DNA of 28,210 nt from positions 1-28,210 of the IMG/VR virus record IMGVR_UViG_3300001460_000130; one strand, given 5' to 3'. Position 1 is the first letter of the stretch. Each line of letters starts with the position of its first letter. A program made the translations under genes and the position numbers. Below are positions 8,101-17,000 of this stretch, piece after piece. A model generated the notes under the pieces. It worked only from the letters and a program-made list of their open reading frames with translations. It made no database searches and had not been told where the DNA came from. Origin of the DNA: a virus.

Positions 8101-11100
8101 TTGACTATATGCTGAAGATATATTTTCCGAATTTGCATATGGATTGATGCTATATGTGGTTGTTGGGGACTTAAACGGACCTGTTTTGTGATTTGATGCT
8201 GCTAATCTAAATTTTCCTATTCTTTTTCCTGCAGTAAATACTTTTATAGTCTCTCCTGCCCGGAAAGAATTGTTGGAAGATCCGGAATTTGTTAAAGTAC
8301 GAGAATTTGCAATCTCGACAAGTTTTGGAATGAAAGTTAAATTACTATGACTATCTAAGAATTGGTAATGTCTTGCAAGAGGTCTGAAAAGAGCTCCGAA
8401 GAAAGCAATGTTCCTAGAACGGACATATTTTTCTTCTCCTGAGGAAACAAGAATAGTTCTGACGTCAGTAACAGTATTACTGGTAGTATTAGTGTTAGTT
8501 GTAGTGTTAGTTGTTCTTCTTACAACTTCTGAATGTTCTACAAAATCATCAAAGGCATCTGGATTTAAATCTACAATTCTGTCTCCAACGGTATTTTGTC
8601 TCGATATATTGACTGTTCTATTAACTGCTCTATTGATTGTTCTTTCAACAACACGAGGTGGAAGACTGAGAGTTCTTACCCATACATCATGATCCGGAGA
8701 AAGTGTAATTATTCCATTGTATTCTACAACATGGAATGGATTAACATTCTCAACCGTCGTAGCAAAAGATTGATTTAACCAATCTACAGAATCATATTTT
8801 AAAGTAACTGCAGGACCAGTTTTTTGCACATTTGGATCCAATAAAGCATAATTTTGCGATAAATCTAGTTGACTTTCTGGTACTTCTACTGCAGGAACTA
8901 ATCTTTGCTGTAAAGAATCTCTAAATGCAAAAGATCTGAGTTCTCCATTTCTGACGTCAGAAGTTGTTAAATTTCTATTCGATAGATCTTTATTGTTAAA
9001 ATTATCTACAAATATTCCACTTTTGAATCTATCATTTCCACCAGCATCTTCAACTTTTAAAGTTTTTGTATTAAGTTCGAGTAAAGTTAACGATGTAACT
9101 CTCTCTAAATTATCAATTCTATCTTCAAGATGACCAATATCTCTCATAGTATATCTTCTATTGTCTATAGTAGATATAGTAACCTCATCAGTATCATATA
9201 GATAAGCAGGAATATTAATTTGTGCTATTTGCATTAAGTCATTATCTTCATTTGATGGTGGTTTTGGATCTGCAGCAGAAACTCCTTTTCTTACAATAAC
9301 ACTTCCAAACTTATCAAGATATACTCTATCAATTCTGGGAAGATAAAAATCATACCCGAGTAATGATCCCTCTCCAGGTTTTAATGTTAATTTTGGATCA
9401 CCAGCAGCAAAATTTCTTGAGGTAAAATCAAATGGAGATCTAGTTGTTGATGTATCAAAGGTTGGTACTCTAGGTCTGAAATCAAGAGTATCGGAAGCTC
9501 TGACATTTTTTGATCCTATGACAGGAATATCTTTGGAAAATCTTTCCGCATCATAACTGAGAACAGTAAAGACATCACCATTATCTGAAGTTGGAATTAT
9601 ATAGTGATCATATACAACTAAAAGTTTCTTTTCTGGAACTTGAGTTCCAACTCTGATCAATCTCGAATAATCATAGTATTCGTCTCTTTGACCTTTATCT
9701 AGAGTAAAATTATTCGTAATATTTTTATATTTTCCGAGAGTTATTGATTCTAATGTCGAAATTATATTAGACTCTTTGAATACTATATTTTCTCCTGGAT
9801 CAAATTTTTGATCATTCAGATAAACGATTCCAATATTATTTGACGGAATTGGTGGTGTTGCTGACGAAGAAGAATTTTGGACAATTCTTGCCAGAGCTCC
9901 ACTATCGGAACCAATAATATCTTCACCAATAATCGCATTAGTATCTACTTGAGATATTGAAGAGAATTTAAATAAATCTAAAACAGGATTTGCAGTATTT
10001 GTGGATTCATATACCGCAAGAACTTTAGATACATCAGGAACATTTAAAGATATTTTATCATCCTGAACTCGCAATCCATAATATTGATTATAGGTTAATC
10101 CATCATTAATTGAATCACTAGTTGCTGCACCAGACTGAACAAGTTGTGATAGATCTATAATATCTAAAGCACTTCTCGTAAATTCTTTAATCTTACTTTG
10201 AATGCCATTTTTTATAAGAGTTGCATTTACAACAACAGATCCATTATCTAATCCATTAATGGTTACAGTATTGCCTGATAAATTGAAAGAATCGGATGTA
10301 ATTGATCCAATTCCACCACCACTTGTATAATGAACAGAGTATCTTTCTTGGTCAAATGATTCATAAGATGCACTAGTAATTCCACTATTGCCTAAATCAA
10401 AAGTTAAACTATTTCCAGAAACAGTTAAACCAGTTATTTGTTTAGTTATTGCTAACTGAGAGTTGGAAAGATTTACTGAAGAAATATTAGAATCAGGAAG
10501 ATCTGCATAAAGAGATCCATTTTCATTATTTCTCAGTTCTGGAACTGCAAGTTCAATAATATAATTTCCATCTGGTTTAGCACTAATATAAACACCAGAT
10601 ACACTACCACCAGGGGAGTCGATTGTTATTGATGTCAGATTTCCATCTACTGCAGTAACTCTATTATAATTAGGAATACTATTTCCGGATGTTCCATACC
10701 TAATAATATCACCTACTTTGATGCCGGTAAAAAGATTACCTGCACTGGTAAAAACGTTGGAATTTAAATTTGCTTCAGCAATTCCTGCAATTTTTCTAGA
10801 ACTAAGAGCACTATCTGCTGTAAACGTTGTTGGGTATCCAGAGAAACTACTAGTATCTTGAAGCACGGATTTAATGTCTCTGATACCATAAACAATAAAA
10901 CTCTTTAATGTTAATGAAGCATCAACACCATTGACAAGTAATTGTTCATCAGCAACGAAAGTTCCTGAGGTTTGATAAACATTTAATGATGCTCCACTAC
11001 CAGCAGCGACTGCAAAACCTGTTGCACCACTACTCTTACCTTTAATAAATGATGTTGCTAGAACTTCTGTTCCTGATACGGATCTATTAAAAGTCAAATT

Positions 11101-12480
11101 TGTATAAGTTTGAATATCATAAAGATATAAATCCCATTGAGTTGCCGCACCAGAGTATGCTGCATCTGTTAAATTGAATGTATATACTTTTGCTTTTCCT
11201 ATAGTAGAACCACTATCCCCCTTTAACCGAGATTTTAATTCAATTTCTTCATGTTCTTTTGGAGCGCCAACAACATTATTAACTCTCAGAAGGTGTCCCA
11301 TCTCAAAGGGAACATTGATGCTTGATATATTTTCAGTATCTCTTGGTTTTTCGACATCAGAAGTTACGGCTGCATCAAGTTCAACATCATATCCAGATAC
11401 ATATGCTTTTCCAGGTGATACCTGAACACACATCAAATCATCAGATGGAGTATTTAATTCTTCTGTAACTTCATTTTCTAAAAATAAACCATCATTATCA
11501 ATTCTATCGTTCAAAGATTCTAGAACATTTACTCTAAATTCATCAACAGTATAATGCCCAGATTCATCAAAAGTTCTTTCTGCAATATAATCTCTAACAA
11601 TATTATATACTGTTTTATCGACTACTTTCTTTAATTTTCCATCATCAACTCTAAGAAGTTCTATAAAATCCGTATCATTGAAATCTGTTAAAGATTTTTT
11701 AACTAAAGTTAAACCAATTTTAAATCTATCTGCACCAGGTGCTGCGAAGTTTGTAAACCCTTTTGCGTTATCATATAAAGAACTATCATCTTTGGCATTT
11801 ACTACAGTTTCACTTACCTTTAATCCAACTCTATAAGATGAAACATTTGTATAATAATCTAATATCAAAGTTTCTTTAGAAACATTAACAAAATTGCCTC
11901 TTACAAAGTAAACTCCATTATCAATAGACGCAGCAGCACCAATAAATATTGCGTCTTGCTCCAAGACAGAGGAAAATACCGTTCCAGAATTAATAACAGT
12001 ATTTCCAAAGGTTATATTTTCGGATGCAGTTAAATTTTCTCCAGGTGTAAAAGTAGTTGATTCAGAATCAGTACCTGCATTGAAATATTTTACATAAATC
12101 GTTAAATTATCTACCTCATCACTATCTGTAGTCAATGCAAAGTTTTTAATTGTGGCACTTACACCAGATAATACACCTGTTATAGTTTTTCCAATGGCAT
12201 CTTTAATATAGACTGAAACATCTACCCCTAAATTGGTAGCATTTAATTTTACCGCACAATAGTCATTATCAAAGGTTATTCCTCCTGGAAGAACCATAGA
12301 ACCTTCTTTGAAAATATTACTCCCAAAAGATTCTACTTGATTTTGTAAGATGGACTGAAGAGTGGTTAATTCTCTAGCCTGAACTGGAAATCCTGGTTTA
12401 AATAGAACTTTATAAAAGTTTTTACTTTTATCAAAGTCATCATAATATGGGTTAATATTTAAGTCTGTTTTTTGTGCCAT
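5161..12480 (-). CDS. Giant virion structural protein with DUF4815-like N-terminus (2439 residues)
   Basis: The N-terminus has the pattern NPYYDDFDxSKNFxxVLFxPG then V-Q-A-R-E-L-T-x-L-Q-S-I-L-Q-N-Q, which I recognise as the DUF4815 family of phage tail/baseplate proteins. Around residue 1607 comes D-P-L-A-Q-S-F, followed by V-D-L-F-F-A-S-K and, at ~1692-1727, P-I-Y-L-P-P-G-Q-E-Y and V-W-T-A-K-M-G. This block is common in structural proteins of marine T4-like phages. Two Asn/Thr-rich linkers lie at ~1319-1338 and ~1574-1597. Two G-x-G-Y-type repeats are at Y1866 and Y1909, and an I-x-x-E-x-I-x-Y module is at ~2016-2092. There is no signal peptide or membrane segment. It follows gp8 by six bases and occupies the place of T4 gp9-gp11, so a peripheral baseplate or fibre-anchoring role is likely but unproven. 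The leader contains seven A residues and only a weak ribosome binding site. Confidence 0.8.
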   Translation of the reverse strand: MAQKTDLNINPYYDDFDKSKNFYKVLFKPGFPVQARELTTLQSILQNQVESFGSNIFKEGSMVLPGGITFDNDYCAVKLNATNLGVDVSVYIKDAIGKTITGVLSGVSATIKNFALTTDSDEVDNLTIYVKYFNAGTDSESTTFTPGENLTASENITFGNTVINSGTVFSSVLEQDAIFIGAAASIDNGVYFVRGNFVNVSKETLILDYYTNVSSYRVGLKVSETVVNAKDDSSLYDNAKGFTNFAAPGADRFKIGLTLVKKSLTDFNDTDFIELLRVDDGKLKKVVDKTVYNIVRDYIAERTFDESGHYTVDEFRVNVLESLNDRIDNDGLFLENEVTEELNTPSDDLMCVQVSPGKAYVSGYDVELDAAVTSDVEKPRDTENISSINVPFEMGHLLRVNNVVGAPKEHEEIELKSRLKGDSGSTIGKAKVYTFNLTDAAYSGAATQWDLYLYDIQTYTNLTFNRSVSGTEVLATSFIKGKSSGATGFAVAAGSGASLNVYQTSGTFVADEQLLVNGVDASLTLKSFIVYGIRDIKSVLQDTSSFSGYPTTFTADSALSSRKIAGIAEANLNSNVFTSAGNLFTGIKVGDIIRYGTSGNSIPNYNRVTAVDGNLTSITIDSPGGSVSGVYISAKPDGNYIIELAVPELRNNENGSLYADLPDSNISSVNLSNSQLAITKQITGLTVSGNSLTFDLGNSGITSASYESFDQERYSVHYTSGGGIGSITSDSFNLSGNTVTINGLDNGSVVVNATLIKNGIQSKIKEFTRSALDIIDLSQLVQSGAATSDSINDGLTYNQYYGLRVQDDKISLNVPDVSKVLAVYESTNTANPVLDLFKFSSISQVDTNAIIGEDIIGSDSGALARIVQNSSSSATPPIPSNNIGIVYLNDQKFDPGENIVFKESNIISTLESITLGKYKNITNNFTLDKGQRDEYYDYSRLIRVGTQVPEKKLLVVYDHYIIPTSDNGDVFTVLSYDAERFSKDIPVIGSKNVRASDTLDFRPRVPTFDTSTTRSPFDFTSRNFAAGDPKLTLKPGEGSLLGYDFYLPRIDRVYLDKFGSVIVRKGVSAADPKPPSNEDNDLMQIAQINIPAYLYDTDEVTISTIDNRRYTMRDIGHLEDRIDNLERVTSLTLLELNTKTLKVEDAGGNDRFKSGIFVDNFNNKDLSNRNLTTSDVRNGELRSFAFRDSLQQRLVPAVEVPESQLDLSQNYALLDPNVQKTGPAVTLKYDSVDWLNQSFATTVENVNPFHVVEYNGIITLSPDHDVWVRTLSLPPRVVERTINRAVNRTVNISRQNTVGDRIVDLNPDAFDDFVEHSEVVRRTTNTTTNTNTTSNTVTDVRTILVSSGEEKYVRSRNIAFFGALFRPLARHYQFLDSHSNLTFIPKLVEIANSRTLTNSGSSNNSFRAGETIKVFTAGKRIGKFRLAASNHKTGPFKSPTTTYSINPYANSENISSAYSQSSRTINIDLNSLSAEDQGRFKGYLEKGSKIVGQTSGAIAYVKDLKLISDVNGTLFGSFFIKNPHVRPAPNPRILTGRKTYRLSSSSTNQKPLPGSTLISAGDTTYTANGTLRKTRQITTNTTTNVANITSTITTITTRRNVRARRVDPLAQSFVVGRDIDAPTGFGDTDDDNGVFVTKVDLFFASKPSGGQPLTVEIRTVQLGIPTLDIVGEPKTLTPDQIATSNDGKTATTVVFDFPIYLPPGQEYAIVLLAPNSDQYEVWTAKMGETTIETKDLPATESIRYSKQFALGSLFKSQNGSTWTPAQESDLKFKLYKAKFTANTGIAHFSNPPLDSSNGYIPTLNQNALTALPKNVTLGITTTNSAATIGILTAGRKIAGVGNSFGTIVSTGSSATNVNIVNGGANYTVRTNVSTVNISGQGSGLTVNINSVGTGSSVTAATVNNRGTGYSTGDIVSLTNTSSQTGRNAILTITASGNTDTLYLSNVQGDIPTGNLLYYTSASSTANSGSDVLTSTEDGGINSGNYLQVQHFNHGMYANNNKVLLDDIISDTAPTVLKGDLSATVSSNATISVDDSSVFTTFEGQPVNSNNVGYIKIGDEVIAYQAAVNNQLTINSRAVEGIAEDHAINDPVMKYEFNGISLRRINNVVYDISDTEIQSGSYYIEVDRGATSSIEGKSIGNDRSTSAGTLPQVSFSTLLIGGGDDIKASENIMFNRINPRFDIISPGRQTSVTSNIRTTSGTSIDGNEVSFTLENTIQEVIPNRQNDLTSVRMVCSRVNELNQSQFNNISGKRSFNSTLTLSTTDKNLSPIVFTDTSTVEFILDNINSPITNYATDSRVNSLSNDPHEVIYVTNPVNLAQPASSLKVLLSAYRPKVADIRVLYSLIREDSAEVEQTFELFPGFDNLELTSQGVLKIVNPKLNDGRSDAKVPPSQKDQYLEYEFTANDLEDFSGYAIKIVMSSTDQANAPIIKDLRTLAVK
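6745..6900 (-). repeat. Two G-x-G-Y repeats in the 2439-residue protein
   Basis: Residues ~1861-1912 hold two copies of the module, N-G-G-A-N-Y (Y1866) and N-R-G-T-G-Y (Y1909), 43 residues apart. They have the same V/I strand and G/S turn pattern as the repeats in gp14 and gp8. Confidence 0.75.
8467..8525 (-). repeat. Low-complexity Asn/Thr codon tract in the 2439-residue gene
   Basis: An imperfect repeat of the plus-strand unit ttagt/tagtgt encodes T-T-N-T-T-T-N-T-N-T-T-S-N-T at residues ~1319-1338. It is probably a flexible linker between domains. A similar T/N/I-rich tract lies at about 7690-7760. Confidence 0.7.
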
Positions 12481-12486
12481 CTTTTT

Positions 12487-14007
12487 TTAGAATTCCAGAA
12501 TAATTTTAACGTCTTCTTTTTGTCTAGAGTCTCTTTGAACTTCGGGTCGATTATCAATGTAGATTATATCCCCTGTCTTCTTATTTATCTCAGGACTTGC
12601 AAGTCCTTTTGAGAAAGTAACTCCTAAATTAATTTGTTTAGAGTTAATTGTTATGACACTACCATTAAAACTTGTGTCTATAGTTCCGGCAGGACTTAAT
12701 CCTATAACAGCAGTACTAAATCCCACAATAGCAGAAGTCAAATTATTGTCTATTTGGTCTACTTTATTACCAAAACTCAGGGATCTATCTTGATAATACT
12801 TTACAATATTAGTTTCTTTATCGTAAGAAGCCACATATCCTTTTGCAACTGTTGTAACATTGTTAGTGGTTACAGTTTGTGTTAAAATGTCTCCCTTATT
12901 AAGTGTTACTTCACTAGTTAACTTAATGGCAAAAAGTGAAGAAAATTGATTATCTGTAAAAGTTGTTCCTCCTCCAAAGGTTTCGGGATTTTTTATGATA
13001 CCGACCTGAGCAAATTTTGTATCTGTAGGAAAATCTTTAGTTGAATCATCAAATCTAGCGTATAATAATACTTTATCAGTTCCTAACTCTTGATAAATGT
13101 TATATCCATGACCTTTAGATGGTGGAATTATTGGAATCAATTTTGCATTTTGTCCCGATTGACTCCTCAAATTAATAGCTCCGTAAGTATATCCCCGACC
13201 TCCTTGAGTTACTGTTACTTCAGTTATTATACTATTAGTTACTTCAATATTTACTTTTCCTCCAGTTCCATCACCTATAATATCTGCGGGTCCCTGTGTA
13301 TATCCAGTTCCACCATTTTCAATATATACCTTTCGAATTTGATTGTTATTATTATCAGAATTTCCACCATCTCTGATTATTTGAATATCAGAATCTGTGG
13401 TCGTTAACCAATTATTTGGAACAACAAAAAATTCTGTAGAGTCAAATTTAATAACATCTGCTGGTGATACTTTAAACAAATACTGCCATACATACCCATC
13501 ACTTAGTTTAGCTGGTTGTGCATCAGTATGTGTTGGTTTAACTGTTGACAGAGGAACAGTGACATTATCATTAGGTCCTGTAGGACCAGAAGTTCCATTA
13601 TCAAGACAGACATAAATTTTAAACTCATCAGTAATCACATAATATTCTGCACCATACAATGTTAGAGACTTATTAACAGGAGATTGATTTCCTTGTTTAT
13701 AATCATGCCTATACATATCATATTGGTTATCTGAAATCCAATCAATTCTTCTTACAACTCTTCTAGCGTTTTCTGTGGTAATTTTTTTGCCAAATAAACT
13801 AGTATCTCTATAATGATATAAGTATTGTAAATTATCGACCGGATTATTATTTGTGCTTGTATCCCAGTTAACATCTCTACCAAATCCAGGATCTGGTGAT
13901 TTTGGATTTGATAATCCCAAAAAAGCATAATAAGAATTATTACTGATAGACTCTACAAAGGAACCAGCATTCAATATTCTAAATTGGTCTGTTACGAATG
14001 CAGCCAT
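12487..14007 (-). CDS. 8: gp8, baseplate wedge protein
   Basis: The 506-residue product is larger than T4 gp8 (334 residues). In T4, a gp8 dimer joins the baseplate wedge on gp7 and gp10. The N-terminus (F-V-T-D-Q-F-R-I-L-N-A), the Y-x-F-L-G segment at ~28, the conserved D-G-Y-V-W-Q-Y-L-F-K-V at ~170-180 and the P-P-S-K-G-H-G-Y segment at ~295-302 followed by E-L-G are gp8 landmarks in marine T4-like phages. Two G-x-G-Y repeats (Y236 and Y273) lie between the last two landmarks. The C-terminus has an N-K-K-T-G-D-I-I-Y-I-D-N-R-P segment and a K-I-I-L-E-F end, typical of the family. The gene has its own late promoter 17 bases before the ATG, so it probably heads a transcript that also covers the 2439- and 66-residue genes. 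Confidence 0.87.
   Translation of the reverse strand: MAAFVTDQFRILNAGSFVESISNNSYYAFLGLSNPKSPDPGFGRDVNWDTSTNNNPVDNLQYLYHYRDTSLFGKKITTENARRVVRRIDWISDNQYDMYRHDYKQGNQSPVNKSLTLYGAEYYVITDEFKIYVCLDNGTSGPTGPNDNVTVPLSTVKPTHTDAQPAKLSDGYVWQYLFKVSPADVIKFDSTEFFVVPNNWLTTTDSDIQIIRDGGNSDNNNNQIRKVYIENGGTGYTQGPADIIGDGTGGKVNIEVTNSIITEVTVTQGGRGYTYGAINLRSQSGQNAKLIPIIPPSKGHGYNIYQELGTDKVLLYARFDDSTKDFPTDTKFAQVGIIKNPETFGGGTTFTDNQFSSLFAIKLTSEVTLNKGDILTQTVTTNNVTTVAKGYVASYDKETNIVKYYQDRSLSFGNKVDQIDNNLTSAIVGFSTAVIGLSPAGTIDTSFNGSVITINSKQINLGVTFSKGLASPEINKKTGDIIYIDNRPEVQRDSRQKEDVKIILEF
13130..13340 (-). repeat. Two G-x-G-Y repeats inside gp8
   Basis: Residues ~224-292 contain N-G-G-T-G-Y (Y236) and Q-G-G-R-G-Y (Y273), 37 residues apart. 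Each is followed by a short strand and a G-rich turn. They precede the conserved P-P-S-K-G-H-G-Y segment directly. Confidence 0.78.
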
Positions 14008-14018
14008 ATTGATAGTTT

Positions 14019-14032
14019 TTTAGATATTTATA
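14019..14032 (-). promoter_or_regulatory. T4-type late promoter upstream of gp8
   Basis: The minus strand reads TATAAATATCTAAA, with the exact T4 late element TATAAATA at 14032-14025. It lies in the 33-base gap between the giant gene and gp8, 17 bases before the gp8 ATG. The 14-base sequence is identical to that before the 111-residue gene, which suggests that bases downstream of the core are also conserved in this phage. Confidence 0.82.
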
Positions 14033-14040
14033 CGACAAAT

Positions 14041-17000
14041 TTAAGATTCTCTTTTCGGAAGAGCACCGGTTTTTCTAATTCCAACACCTTTTCTTTGAAT
14101 AGTAGGATATGTTGATAGACCAGAAACGACATTTCCAGTTACAGCAATTGATACTGGATTTGAAGATCTTGTTCCACTAGATAGTCTTCCCCAAGAATAT
14201 CTTCCAACAATATTATTTGGATTACTTCCAGTGGTAGCAATTCCAACAGTATTTGTATTGGAATGTACATTGCAGGTTATAACTCCCACATATTTAGGTC
14301 CTACTAACAGTTTGGATGACCAGTCACCAACATAATAAATGTTATCTAAACACGTAGTTCCAATACCAACCGTTTCAGAATTTAAACCAGTAGTATTAAT
14401 TGAGATCACACCATTGCCAACATTAGTTTCATTAATATAAATGGGATATCCTGTAGATAATCCACTGAGTGTTGCACTTTCATCAATAATTGTAAACACA
14501 ATAGCTAATGGATTTGATGCAGTTCCTGCGGATGTTGTGATTCCGGTAATAATTCCAGAAGAACCGTTTATAGCACCAAATGATGTGATTTTTTCAACTA
14601 ATCCAGTCGTAAATCCTGTTGTTGCAATTCCGTTTACAATTAAAGCATCACATGGAGTTGAAAGATCACTATAACTACCATTATCGGTTTCAAAACTGAA
14701 CAGTTTTGAATTTTCAATAAACACTTCAGTATCAGTTGTTGATACATCCTTAATAATTCTTGCGGTTGGAAAAACTAGAGGTTCTATTGAATCTCTAGTT
14801 TTGGGTACAAACTCACCATTAATTTTCTTACCTATTTTTTGTTTAGTCCATGAAACTGGTTTTTGATTTTGTTCGTCAACTCCAATACCAGCATAACGGT
14901 TAGTTTCAATTCTATCAGACTCTGTTAAATTATAAACTGTTCTATTTTCCTGTGTTACTGTGTTTGAAATAGTGTTATTACTATTAACTTGAACAATGTC
15001 ACCAGGTTCTATAGTTGGTACGACATTATCATTTTGTGAGGCATCCGTGCCTTTAAGACCTTTATAGTAATAAATTTCAACTTCATCTTCAGGTAAAGGT
15101 GCTTTTGTAAATACAAAAGAGGTTCCACCTTTAAATATGTAATTAGTTACAGGTTTTTGGAGAACACCATTTATAAAGATTACCAATACATTGTTCATGT
15201 TATCTTTGATTGGTTCATTATTATCAGCTTCGAAACTTAGAAGTTCTCCATTATAATTAAGTGGGAATCTAGTTCTGCTTCCATCTTGAAGTTCTTTGGT
15301 ACTATCAATATAATCAAGTTCTCCAAATTCCCAAGCAGCAAAATTATCAAAATACGTTTCAAGCACGGTAAGTTCAAAATTAGATAATGGTGAGGATAAT
15401 CTAGAATCCGTAACTAAACCAACCGGTTTAAGTACATCACCTTTCTGGAAAGAATATCCCGACCTTGAAATTTTAAACTCTGTTATTTCAAAATGAGTAG
15501 ATCCTATTCCTACAGTTGTAGAAGATCCACCAACTTTAACATCCAACAATAATCCAATTCCAGTATCTGTTGTTGCTCCAACTCCAAGTCTAGAAACTCC
15601 AGTAATAGGGAGATTTTTATATGATGGATCGTTTACAAATACTGCTGGATTTACATAATTGGTTCCAGCAGAACCAACATTAAAGGATAGAGTTCCACCA
15701 ATACCTATAGAATCTACTGAAACTACTGCTCCTGTACCGGCACCACCACCACTTCCTACACCAATTTGAATGGTATTTAATGTCGTTGCTGCAATTGCAA
15801 CTGTAGGAACATTATGAATTGGGTCTCCTCCAGACTGTCCTCTTCTTAATTTTGTCTTAGATACAGACCTTGGATATGAATGATTTGTTGCATGACCATC
15901 CTTAGAACAAGTAAATACCAATCCATCAGTTTTGATACCAATTGTATTTGATGTTGTTAAACCGTGATTGAGAATAGTTAGGATCAAATCACCAGTTCTA
16001 GAATTGTAAATAGCATCTGTTGCAGTATGAGTGCCCCCAGTATTATCCGTAATTGAATTTACTCCAGCACTTACAAATTTGTGATCATACTCTATGTCTA
16101 CTACACTTACTCCAATGGAAACCAATCCATTATATCCAGATCCTAGATTATCAGTGGTTCCTAAACCAACAGATACGAAAGAACCTCCAGCACCAACAAC
16201 AGCAGTGACAGAAGCACCTACAAGTGGTGCAAATCCAAGTCCAGGAGTAGATCCAAGTGAAACTATAATTCCACCTCTAGGAGTTTCATTTTGATTAACA
16301 TCCGTATCTGAGGTTACAAATTCGACAGGATCTACTTTTGGTTTTGTAATTCCAGAAAATTCTACGGTTGTTATTCCTACAGAAGTATCTTCATTAATTT
16401 CATAATTGAATATAGCAGGATTGTTTGCAGTTTTTGGTGATTGATAAATGCTATTAACAAAGATAAGACCACTTCCACCTATGGTTCCAATACCAGTAGT
16501 ATTTGCTCCACCAACAGTTAGTGTAAATGTTCTTCCTATTCCCGTAAATTGATCGGATATATTATCATAAACTTTATTAGTATCTCGTAAAATGCCACTA
16601 GAATCAACAACAGATTTCAGGAATGTTCTTCCAGTGAATGATGATGTCTCAAAATCTAAGTTAAATTTTGTTTTATCTATTTGAGGATTTCCTCTAGGTG
16701 GTTCTGCAAAATGAATTTCATCATCTACAATGTTAAATGCTCCTTTGTAAATTCTTGCTTCAGTACTATCTGAATGAGATGTTGCAGAAGATCCAACAAA
16801 TCCTCTATTAACTTCAACAAGATTTATACTTCCTCTGTTAGTAATTGGACCAATATTTGTGGTTCCAAGTCCAACATTAACTATACCCATAAACTCATTA
16901 TCAACATATAATATATCTCTTATATTGATTGTCGAAATTCCACTCAAAGAAACAAAAGTGGTGCTAACTCCTAATGTACCTGCAATATTTCCTGATAAAC

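Noticed and set aside
12481-12490. Seven-A run before the 2439-residue gene as a slippery site joining gp8 to it.
   Set aside because: The gp8 stop and the next ATG are both intact, the products look complete, and the run lies largely after the gp8 stop codon.
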